From: Datisca glomerata
Lineage: Eukaryota > Streptophyta > Magnoliopsida > Cucurbitales > Datiscaceae
Assembly: GCA_003255025.1 (NCBI GenBank)
Contig: QANY01013763.1
Location: 123,501 to 187,500 of the forward strand
DNA length: 64,000 nt
Direction of reading: 5' to 3'
Part shown: in pieces, positions 45,828 to 56,500 of the stretch
How the letters are laid out: every line of letters starts with the position of its first letter
Position numbering within the stretch: position 1 is the stretch's first letter
Position numbers and translations under genes: made by a program
The notes under the pieces: generated by a model
Told to the model about the DNA's origin: nothing
The model's input: the letters and a program-made list of their open reading frames with translations, nothing else
The model's database searches: none

Positions 45828-46323
45828 TGAGTATAAATTCCAACAAGAACATCGATGTTAGAAGGGACCAGTAGTCAGTTTATAAGTGTGAGAGAAAGAC
45901 TCACCTTTCAAGCTAGTTTTTGGAGTTGAGAATGCCCAACACCCAACACTTATATCAGAGTCAGGTCTAGATTTATCCAATGAATCTCCAGTCCAATCCA
46001 GGTGAAATGAGTCACTGGCACTCTGATTCATAATCTGGTGTGTGGTGAATTCAGGTGAAGTGAATCGTTGGCTCCTCGACTCACGATCTGATGTATTGTG
46101 ATCCGGGTGAAATGATTCGATTGTTATCCGAGTCAGGACCTTATGGTTGGTGAATCCAGGTAGAGCGAGTCGATGGTTCTCCGACTCAAGACCCAATGTC
46201 TAACGGGGGAGATTGTTGCGGTTATCCCACATCGGTTGTGAAAGAGATTGGTGGTCAGTTTATAAGTGTGAGGGGATGTCTCACCTCTCAAGCTCTAGCT
46301 TTCGGGGTTGAGAAAACCCAACA
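45828..46323 (+). mobile_element. TRIM-type miniature LTR retrotransposon
   Basis: Two short related LTRs: about 45828-45948 and 46214-46323. Both contain cagtttataagtgtgag, a 'ctcacc-ctcaagct' box and end cccaaca; the right one starts tgttgcggttatcccacatc. Just inside the left LTR is tatatcagagtc, a degraded Met-tRNA primer-binding site; just before the right LTR is a purine tract aacgggggaga (46202-46212). The 260-bp interior has no retroviral coding. The apparent 112-aa minus-strand ORF (45858-46196) is repeat-like and not a gene. Confidence 0.75.
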
Positions 46324-47310
46324 CTTCCTCAATTAGGCATGACCCAAGCCACTTGGGATTTTGATCATTTTCTATCTCGTCTCGTCTAAAACAATACAAA
46401 AAGGTATTGTCTTGTCCTATCTCACAGAAAGGGAAAAAGCTAGGCGGGATAGTATTGTAACGTAAGCGTCAATAAACAATAAATAAAATGATATATTTAA
46501 CGTGGTTCAACAAACGTACCTACATCTAAGGTTTTCTCATTATATCGTCATCATTACAATTTCAACATCAACTCAACACCACCTAAGTCAAATCTCATTA
46601 CACTCAAATTTAAACTCAACATACACACACAAACTATACATCAGAAACCATAACTAGTTTAGACAAAAGTTATCACTTCTCGATCAGACTATATGCAACC
46701 CATTAACGAGGACACCATTTTCAGTAGGGATGAAGTCCTCTGACTAGCTTCTCAATGTCATAGAGTATCTCCATGTCATAGGGTATCTCCTCTTAGGGTA
46801 GATCCTTCTCTTACATTTTAAGGTTATCTATCTCTTAATGCAGAGCATCCTCACAACATGGGATGCTCCCTTTAGGGTAAAGTCATCTTTCACCCTCTGT
46901 TGAAACAGAGACACCAAACCATGAACCAAAGCCTCTTATTTATAGGTACTCCATAAAATCCTAACTTTCCGATTCCAAACAGGAATTTCATTAAAACTGC
47001 ATTATCACCACAATATCTTTTACTAAAATATCTCCTATAAAATAAGAAACCAAATCTCTAAGGAATTTGAGTCATATTCTTAACAGACATTAGGGTTTCT
47101 CTCGAGGTCGGAAGGAACGATCCCTATGTGCCACTAGCTGTAGTTCCATGTCAGGAGGAAAAATACAATGAGAAGCTCGTGCAACGTCTTGACATTGTAA
47201 TAGTATCCTAAGATGATGTTGTAGCCCTTGACTAAGTGATTGTAAGTTTTGGATTGTCGAAGCAAAGGAGTACGATGGACCAGAGGGTGAAAACAAGGGC
47301 GTCAATCTTT
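46324..47310. other. Intergenic, retroelement-like edges only
   Basis: Contains ttaacgtggttcaacaaacgtacctacatc at about 46498-46530, a phrase often seen near LTR ends, but I can fix no element. The 85-aa minus-strand ORF at 47090-47347 has no recognisable family. Confidence 0.4.
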
Positions 47311-47312
47311 TA

Positions 47313-48053
47313 GGGGCTGTTTGGTTCGCGTAATCTAAAATAATCATTGCAATTTAATTGTTGGTAACTATATTGCGTGCAATTCAATTACTTACAAAAT
47401 ATGATTGTCATGTTTAGTTATACATGATAACCTATGATGTGATGAGTGATAATTAATGATTGCTATGTTTAATATATGTTAACTTTTGTTGTAAATTTTT
47501 GTAAATAATAAGAAATTACTTAAATGTCATTTTAGTTATATATTATCTAAACAATATTTTGACGTGCAATTTTAACATTCAATTTTTAATTAATTTTAAA
47601 TAATATTTAAATAAATTAATAATGTAAAACTAAATTTACAAAATATTTTTAATCAATTAACAAAATAAGAGATATAATAAAAGAATATTTTCACATGAAA
47701 ATTTTAACAGTAGTTTTAATTATTTTTTATTAATATTTAANACATAAAATTTTAACATTAATTTTAATTATTTATTATTAATATTTAAATAAATTAATAA
47801 TGCTAAATTAAACATTAATAAAGTTAATTTTAATCAAATTATTAAAATGAGAGAAAAAGTGTGAGAAAAATATTTCAATGAGGGTAGGAAAGCAATTTTG
47901 TTTGATATTAGAATTGCAATGGCATTGTAATTCAATTGACTAAAATGATTATAAATTAGGATTTGCAGCCTTATTTAAGGATTACTTCAAACAAACACCG
48001 TAATTCAATTACAAAAAGATTACAAATGAGGATAGCGCGAAACAAGCGAATCC
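47313..48053. mobile_element. Candidate PIF/Harbinger-type MITE
   Basis: The left end ggggctgtttggttcgcgtaat resembles the inverse of the right end (gatagcgcgaaacaagcgaatcc), both directly flanked by tta (47310-47312; 48054-48056), the usual Harbinger target duplication. The interior is AT-rich with partly repeated ttaataatatttaaataaattaa blocks and an N at 47741. The match of the two ends is imperfect, so this is a candidate only. Confidence 0.45.
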
Positions 48054-48287
48054 TTAGATCATGCGGAGTAACACTACTTGAGAACAACGGCATGATTGTG
48101 GAGAATCCTACTTTTTTCTTGATTCTAAGAGTACCTGGTGTTAAAAATTTTGTTGAACCCTTATTGATTTCCATCTTAGAATCTTTTGTAGTTTGTAGTC
48201 GAAACCATGTTGGCACACATCTTGATCTTTGCTTCATTTTCTGCTATTTATTTCTCTATCATGCTTTCATGAGCCATAAGTAGTGAT

Positions 48288-48926
48288 TTAACTGCTTCTA
48301 ATCCAATACTCCTTCCCATAAAGCAATGTTGACAACAATAGATCAAATTTTGGTACAAGACCATTCAAAACATATAACGCCATTTCTTCATCATTCATTT
48401 GTTGTCTAGCAACAACTAATCCATTTGCTACTCTCCTCATTTTATCACAAAATTTTTTGATAGACATGTTTCCAGCAAGCCTGCAATACACCTCTGAGTT
48501 GCATTATCCTAAATTTTGACTAGCTTGCAAAGTTCCTTTCTAATGAATTCCATACTTCTTCTGAGGAATTATATTGTGTGAATGTTCCAAGAATCGCATC
48601 ACTCATGGAAGCTATTAGCCATCCTAGCAACATTTGGTCTTTCTTTATTCAAATGTTGTGTCTAGATTTACTTCTCCTTTTTACAGGCTTCTTACTTGGT
48701 TTTTTTAGAAAAAACCAAATACTTTTTAATCAAATCTGTGACCAATTAAAATTGGCAACCTGACCTCCATCACATAATTGCTTCGCCGAGCTTGATAGAT
48801 ACATAACTATTGAATGTATTGGGAAATACATTGTTGAAGTTTAGTGTTGTAATATTACTTTGCGTGTTATCGGGTTATCGTTTCATGTTGTCATGGACTT
48901 GAGTCGTGTAAAGCTTTGATACCATG
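48288..48926 (-). pseudogene. Copia gag remnant with primer-binding site
   Basis: The minus strand shows a Met-tRNA-type primer-binding site tggtatcaaagc at about 48924-48913, then frames with SMSDAILGTFTQYNSSEEVW (about 48600-48540) and the open piece 48491-48288 (CDKMRRVANGLVVARQQMND and YVLNGLVPKFD), which is the central part of a Copia UBN2-type gag. No pol follows; the Harbinger-like MITE lies beyond. Confidence 0.75.
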
Positions 48927-48938
48927 CAAAGTAACATT

Positions 48939-49322
48939 TGTCAATGTAAACAATCAAGAAATTCAAGCGGTATTGTTTACTAAAAATGCAGTCAATTAAG
49001 AATTGATTAAAGAATTCATATGACATTATTTTCTGAAATTTACTTGAAGTAATTTTAAGATCATATGACATTATTTTCCATACAATTTTGTATTTNTTTG
49101 TTTTCTTATCTTGGCAAACAATTCAAAATATTTTTAGTATTGTTTGTCATAGTTAAAGGAAATATTGTCAATGTAAACAATCAAGAAATTCAAGCGGTAT
49201 TGTTTACTAAAAATGCAGTCAATTAAGAATTGATTAAAGAATTCATATGACATTATTTTCTGAAATTTACTTGAAGTAATTTTAAGATCATATGACATTA
49301 TTTTCCATACAATTTTGTATTT
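48939..49322. repeat. Perfect 157-bp direct duplication (227-bp offset)
   Basis: The block starting tgtcaatgtaaacaatcaag at 48939 reappears at 49166 without any visible mismatch and ends ttttgtattt in both. The first copy is immediately followed by N at 49096. Both copies yield the same minus-strand ORF. It is either a very recent duplication or an assembly artefact. Confidence 0.9.
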
Positions 49323-49389
49323 ATTAATTTCATTCATCTAGATCTGCAAAAATCTAGTTTTTTTGTCAAACACAGAGAACACAACAGTA

Positions 49390-49590
49390 TTTCTCAAATT
49401 GTTCATTAAGTCTCATTTGTTGATATTTGATATTTTATCCATTTCAAAGCATCTTTGATGGGTTATAATTAGTTCTTAAACAAGGATTTCTCAAATTGTT
49501 CATTAAGTCTCATTTGTTTGATATTTGATATTTTATCCATTTCAAAGCATCTTTGATGGGTTATAATTAGTTCTTAAACAAGGATTTCCT
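49390..49590. repeat. 97-bp tandem duplication
   Basis: The unit tttctcaaattgttcattaa ... ttcttaaacaaggat is present twice (49390 and 49487), differing by one T. It is followed by ttccttgtttaa, an inverse of the unit end. Confidence 0.9.
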
Positions 49591-49676
49591 TGTTTAAAGA
49601 TTTGACTTTAAAGAGCAGAATTCTGAGGCTGTTACTCAATTCTTCTAAATTTTATTTTTTCCCATAAAAAATATAA

Positions 49677-50102
49677 TTATTTTTCTTTACAAGAAATTGA
49701 ATTTATGGATTTGAGGACATATCTTAAGGTTTCTAATTTCTCATTGTGAGGAAAAGAAAGAAATTTGAATTTGATAGGTTCATCCATGGGATAAGTAATT
49801 ATCCTATCATACTCGGTGGTAAAATGATACAGTAGAGAGATAAATGATAAAACCAAAATTATTTTATCAGTGATATTTTTTACTAAGACAAATGATATTT
49901 TAGAACATACACTGTCTTGGTAAATATAAACTTTGAGTATTTCATAATTGGTGTGCATCTGAGTACCATTGACAAAAGACAAATATTCTTGTATCTTCTT
50001 GAAGTACTTGGGAGGAACTATTCCTTCATGCATCAAATATACTCCTGAATCAACATGAGCCTTTGTTGTAAAATCAAAATCCTGAATTATTATTCTGGTC
50101 AT
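49677..50102 (-). pseudogene. Aspartic-protease fragment, pararetrovirus-like or related retroelement
   Basis: 141-codon open frame on the minus strand. A DSG triplet at residues 18-20 is in the position of the catalytic D-T/S-G of a retropepsin. It is followed by an IVPPKYF segment (28-34), a hydrophobic strand block (about 70-90) and a ..I.FK.. segment near the C terminus. This pattern is that of the protease at the start of the enzymatic polyprotein in plant caulimovirids integrated in genomes, or of Gypsy-like elements. A following reverse transcriptase is not visible: downstream on this strand are the two duplications and a Copia gag. It is an isolated, decayed relic; nothing functional is implied. 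The assignment is by family resemblance only. Confidence 0.5.
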
Positions 50103-52740
50103 TATACACTATTTCTTGATTTTGATATGATTAAGTATTTGGATAAAATTATCCTTATTTTGATTGTTGATAATAAGTTTTTCAACCTTATTAATTGAGA
50201 TTGAGAATCTACTAGGTTCTCCTAGTTAGTTCATGAATTTTACATAAACTTTTTATTAGAAGATTTAATTCTTCTTTTATTTTAATATTTTTAATTTTTC
50301 TGAAGTTCATGTAGGATAATTTCTTTTTTCTTTCCTTTACCCTTACTAAATTTTTTAATGATTTGTGACAGGCTTACGATATTGTTAGACTTATTATTTT
50401 ATTTTAACATTACTTTTCTAAGTCTTTTTAAGTATTCTGGATTTTTACATTTTTACTTTTGCCTACTTTTGACTAATTATAGTAAAAAGTATAAATAGTT
50501 GCCTAATAATTCGACAACTAGTACAATTATTATAGAAGAAGAAAAAAATGTAAAGATTTCTCGATAATTGTTATCTCGGTCTTTGTGTCTTCATAATTAC
50601 TCTGTCATGATTGTTGTGGTTGAAATGTCATTGGGATTGTTGCACATTGGATTCCTTGATAATTGCTATCTTGGATTCTTGTGTCTTTTTGATTTGTTGG
50701 AGAAATCATAATTACTGCCTGGAAAGGTCATTGTGACTATTGCCATTGTTTGCTTTTCTTAAAGATCATTATGACCGTTGCATTGTGCGTAGTTATCATT
50801 ATGATCAATTGTTTCTTGGATCTTATTCTAACACTGGCATTTTTCCAAGGATAAATCCTTTTGTTTACTGATTAATTTAGATTTGTTCTTTATCATTGGG
50901 ATCAATAGTTTTGAATAGGACCTTTATTTAGCTTGGTGACTTGACTCTGCAGGTGATTCAAAGTCTGATCATTATTATTTTCTAAAAGGATATGTAGAAT
51001 TAATTATTCCTCTAATTTGAGTTTAGGCTTGGTGACCTTTGATTTACTCTTTGAATAAGGTTTGGACTCAAGATTTGATTTGGGTTTGGAAGAATTTGGA
51101 CTAAATAGTTTTATTTGTGGGACTAGGTCAATGGGCTCATTAATTTTTAATGGAACATGAATAAAGGGATATGCTAGTCCCATATTGGGTTGGATACTTG
51201 CAAATTCATGGTTGATGGATGCAATAATTTTATCGGTATTAAATTTATCCTACCATTTAGTATAGTATGGTCTGGTGGTGAGGATTCTATTTTTAACAGA
51301 GTATTGCCATTTCAAAATTCAAAGTATTTTGTGTTTGTTTGTAAAACAAAGTATTTGGGGAAAGGAGGCCTCAATTGGTGAGGGCTTATAAACCGTTGAA
51401 AATAAATTGAAACATTGTTGTAAATCAATTGGAAAACATTCTAAGGTAAGACATGAATGGACCACCATTTTGAGAACCGATTTGGAAAATCAATTTTAAA
51501 ATTGCTATCAAAATATAAAAACCAAAAGTGAGAAAGTCACTACTTTGATGCAAGAAAATCTCGTGCCATGCATCAATATAGTCAAAATAATTATTATTTT
51601 TATTTAAAAGTATTTTAAAACTTGAAGGATGAATTTTTCAAACCTTCATAGTTATGATCCTGAGGATATAGAAAGAATGGTAAATGATTCTCTCCTCAAA
51701 ATTTTTGATAGGGCCAAATTTTATGGATTTTATTTTTAAGAGGATATCTTTATAAAAACTGAGATTTTTGTTATTGTGTCTAGGGACATAATGGAATTTG
51801 GGAATGAGATGGGCTTTAGCATTGTGATAGATCCTTCAGATGAGTAAATGAAGGCTTAATATGAAAGAGATTATGATAAAATGGTTTGTCAAGTGATTGA
51901 GCATTAAAGGATTGAGTATTTGAGAATGGGTCAAATTGTTTGGCCTAGGTTAATTGGTAATTAGGTCTAATGGACCCAAATATTGTTGATTGGGTTAGGA
52001 GTAGAAGACTCCTCCTTGATCTGGGCCTTAAGGGCCAACTATTGAGTCGAAAACTCTTTTATTTTTAGCCATTCATCACATGATTTCTAAAAGTGATAAT
52101 GATTCCTTTTATTAAGTATTTCACAGCATGCCTATGATATTTTTGAAATTTGTCAAGCATGACAAAGAAAGCTTCTTTTAATACCAAAAATCCTTTTATT
52201 TTTGAAAATTTAAATTTTAAAATTTCTTGTTCTAAAAGTTCACTGTTGAAATTTTTCTATTATCATAACAGATTCCATTATTCTTGTGAAAACCTATTTT
52301 TCCATGTTTCTCATACCATTGAATTAAGGTTGCACTAAAATCATGCCTTAATGCAACTTTTTCTAAAAAAATTAAATTCATTAATCCAGTCATTTTTTAG
52401 ATATTTAAATCTATCATGACCATAACTAATGAATGAGAGTTTTGAACAAAAAGTAGTTGTCCTGCCATTGAGCTTCTTGATTTTAAAAGAATTTTGGTTG
52501 AGTATACTAGGTTCTCAAATTGCTCCATTGCAGATTCTTGTATAAGTTAATATTGAAATCAAAATTTCTAGGAATAGATTATTACCTGGAAAAACATTGT
52601 TTTGAATGAATCTCGAAACATGTTTTGCAGATTCATAATGAATTAAAAAAATTTGATTTAATAAGGCAAATTGTATGATTTGATTAGTTGCTTTAATTTC
52701 AAATTCTAGAAATCTAATTTTGGATTGAAACAATTTAATT
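50103..52740 (-). pseudogene. Stop-ridden tract upstream of the protease fragment
   Basis: Minus-strand frames keep local coding character, for example a Ser/Lys-rich stretch around 51160-51000 (IDLVPQIKLFSPNSSKPK) and an open piece at 52733-52515, but with many stops and frameshifts. It may be the upstream polyprotein part (movement/coat-like) of the same retroelement. I recognise no diagnostic motif, so the link is inference from position and strand. Confidence 0.35.
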
Positions 52741-53545
52741 CTTTTTACAATCTATTCTCACATGCTGAATCACAAGGTAGAACCTTTCGATTTGTAGCCA
52801 AAGTATACAAAACTAAGAGAAGATTATTACAAAAAATTATTTGCTTAAACTATTGGCAAAGTAGTAGTGAAACTGATATCAATTTGTAAGTTGATGAGAT
52901 AACTTACTAACTGATATATATTGGTTAGCTTAACACTCATGGGATTTCTTATCAGTTATACTAATTAATGACTTCAAACAAAAGTATCTTTCTCTATTGA
53001 AACTAAACTTTCAGTAATATAAAAGCATAATTCAACGTCATTTGGTTGTTTATCTAGATAAGAAATTAATATGTACCATCAAATGTTCATTACTACTCTA
53101 AATTTGTAGTGCATGTTCCCGTGTAACACATATTTAAGTTAAAAGTAGATCACCAACTAGGATGAATACGTAGAGTTTCATGTGCTATAACATCATAGCA
53201 CTGTTGAGAATCATGATACTACATAGCATTACTTTTAACTTTGGATGTAGAGAAGAAACTTAACATAAGAAAACACTACTTTGAGTTTGACAACACCAAA
53301 TAAGTACATGCATGCAAACCAAGTCAAGAAAAAAATCAACACAAGTATTCAAGCATTGAATGCTAAAATAGTACTTAAACCGCGATGCACATTCAAACAA
53401 GAAATAGAAATAGACCATCTCAATCCACGGTGAATGGAGAAGGGGACAATTTAATTCGATACACGAGAAAACTAAATTTTGCAAGCTTGATAGGCTAGAA
53501 AGGTGATCTCCAATGAACCCATTACCATTGAGTCGTAGTTCTTTT
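52741..53545. other. 3' flank of the CRABS CLAW-like gene
   Basis: AT-rich. The 3' UTR of the minus-strand gene should lie just below 53546. The 74-aa minus-strand ORF at 53260-53484 shows no family signature. Confidence 0.5.
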
Positions 53546-56500
53546 TTATTCCTACAAAATCATATATTAATTAGTCTTTGATAAATGTATTATCGAACCT
53601 CAATTCAAAGTAAACAAATGTTACGAGAATTTCTATTTCATTGTTTTACCTTGTTATTACGTGCAGATACAGATCCACCAGATGAATTTGGAATGTACCT
53701 AGCCCACTGTTGGCAAAAAAAGAAGTTAAATTTGAAATATCATAGTAAAAAGTAATATAGTTATAATTAGGAATGAATATGTAAGATAGTCCGGAAGAAT
53801 AATTCTAGATCATCCTTCAATTGATCAATTCAAACACCAACTATTCATAGGTCGGTATTTTATCACGCATGAATTAAATTATGTCAGATTTGATAAGTGT
53901 CATAGCCAATCTACACATGTAGTAGTTAGTAATTAGTTTCTTCTTAACTAGTCATAGCCATAAACTGTTTGACTAACTAATACTATCACTTGTAGTTGCC
54001 AGCTATTTAACCTTCTGTAAGAGTATTATATCTAATGAGAATCAGTTTTCTTCTAAAGCATTTCTTCTTCATCTCCTTCTTTCTCTTCTTCACTTCTTCT
54101 CTTTTGTCTTATTGAGTTTAGACTTTTTCATGGTATCAGAACGTTGATCAAACAAATGTCCATCAATGGTAGTCACTTGGAAACGAAAGCTCTTCTTTGC
54201 CACACACTCTGATTTTCTTACTCTCCAATATATGCAATTTGGTTTTCGTGCACATCAATAAATCCATTTTTGGCTATGTAGATGGAACACTAACAAGTCC
54301 AGAGCAATTTTTTAGAAATGAAAAAGGAGAAAACTACAAAGTGAATCTACGGTATGAACAGTGGATAACTCAGACCAAGCACTCATGACATTCATCAATG
54401 TCGCACTCTCTCCAATGGCTCTTACTTATGTGGTGGGATGTCAGACATTAATGGAAGTGTGGAACTCCATTGAAAGAAGGTTCTCCTCTACCTAACATTC
54501 TACGGCTCAAGTCTAATTTTCATTCTGTGACCAAGAAATCCATTGGGTATATAGATGCCTATATCAAGAGGATTATAGAAATGAAAGATAAGCTTTATGT
54601 TGTATCACTTCATTCGGAGGATGAAGATGTTCTCATTTACATTATAATGGGCTACGTATAGAGTTTAAAACTCTTTGCACATCCATAAGAGCAAGGGCTG
54701 AACCTATGACATTGAAGGAGCTTCATGTTATTCTAAAAGTTGGAGAAAGATTTATACAAACTTTCAATTTCATATAGGAGGAGGTTATAACAGAGGTGGT
54801 GAGGGAGATCTTATAACAAAGGTGGCAAATTTAGCACATGAAGGGAACCTTCAATCAAAAAGGGAGAAGTAAGTTCAATCTTAAAAAAAATCTATCCATT
54901 CTTGGAGCCCCACTAGGTTTTTACAATAAAAAACATACTCAGAATAGTAGCAAAGGAAACTTCACTCAGTCTTCTGATATGAATAATTCAAAAGGGGTAG
55001 AGTTTGCTACCAGATATGTTAAAAACCAGGTCATACTTCCTTTAACTGTTATCACAAGATAAACTTCTCCTTTTAAGACGGAAATCTACTAGCTCAACTC
55101 TCTACCATGGCTACCATGCTCTCTCAGCCATCATCAAACTCAAATTCACAAGTTTGGCTTAATGATAGAAGTTGTAATTATCATGTTACTACATATTTTA
55201 ACAGACTATTCTTCACCTTCTTCACCCTAGAATACAATGTTGAGGATAGTGTAGTTGTTGGAAGTGGACATCATCTCCCAATTCAAAAGACAGGTTCAAG
55301 CTCCCTCTCCACTCCTTATTCCTTTTCTTTAAACAAAGTTCGTTTTGTTTCTTAAATTTCTTCAAACCTCCTTTCAGTCTATCGATTTTGTTTATAGCGC
55401 AATTGCATTTTTTTTATTTGGTGCTCATTTCTTTGTCATTCAGGACAAAGTCTCAGGCAAAATACTTTACTAGGGCCTTAATAATAATGGCTTGTGCCCC
55501 ATTCCATCTATATTTGCAAAATCATCACCTGTATCATCATAAGCGGCTTACTAAGGTAATACAGTTTCTAATACTACATGGCATGATAAAGCACATTTAC
55601 CATGTTTTGTTGATAATACTGCTTATGTAGCCTTGATAGTAAAAGGACAAAGTTACATTTCTCAATGTCTATAACCATTTATGTTTCACCCTTACAATTG
55701 ATTCATAATGATGTTTAGGGTCCATCTCCTAGTACTACTTTATCTGGATATAGGTACTATGTATCATTTGTTGATAATCTTTCTAGATACATTGGGATCT
55801 TTCCATTAGTACAAAAGTCTGAAGTTTCTTCCATTTTTCAACAGTTTCATCCTTATGTAGAAAACTCTCTCTGTAAAATTAAGACTCTAAGAAGTGATGG
55901 GTGGGGAATACTCATGCATTATTCAAAAAAAATTCTTCAAATGCATGGTATCTTGCATAATAAAATCCTACCCTTATACCCTTGAGCAAAATGGATTTAC
56001 ATAGAGAAAGCATAGGCATATAGTGGAAACTGCCCTAGCCATGCTGCCTAAAGCTTTCCTTCCTCTTAAACTTGGGTATCATGCTTTTGCAGATGTTATC
56101 TTCATTATAAATAGATTGCTTTCTCTTACCACTAACCACGATTCTCCTTTTGAAGTGTCATTTAACCATATTACATATTATGCACACCTTAATCTTTGGT
56201 TGTGCATGCTACCCTCTTCTCAAACATTATAATTCTAACAAATTACAATCTAAAATAACTCAGTGCATCTTCTTACGATATGCCCTTGAATACAAATGAT
56301 ATTTGTGCTATGATCCTTAAGTGAGAAAATTTATATTTCTAGACATGTGGTATTTGATGAAATTATTTTTCCTTGTACACTTTTACAAAGTAAGCATATT
56401 GATGAGCACACACCATCTACATCATTTAAATTCTTTTCTTCATTCCATTTTACCCACACACACAAACTTGACCTTTCCATAGTCTACATGTACATCTCAA

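Noticed and set aside
47090..47347. 85-codon minus-strand ORF
   Set aside because: No motif or family signature; runs into the Harbinger-like end.
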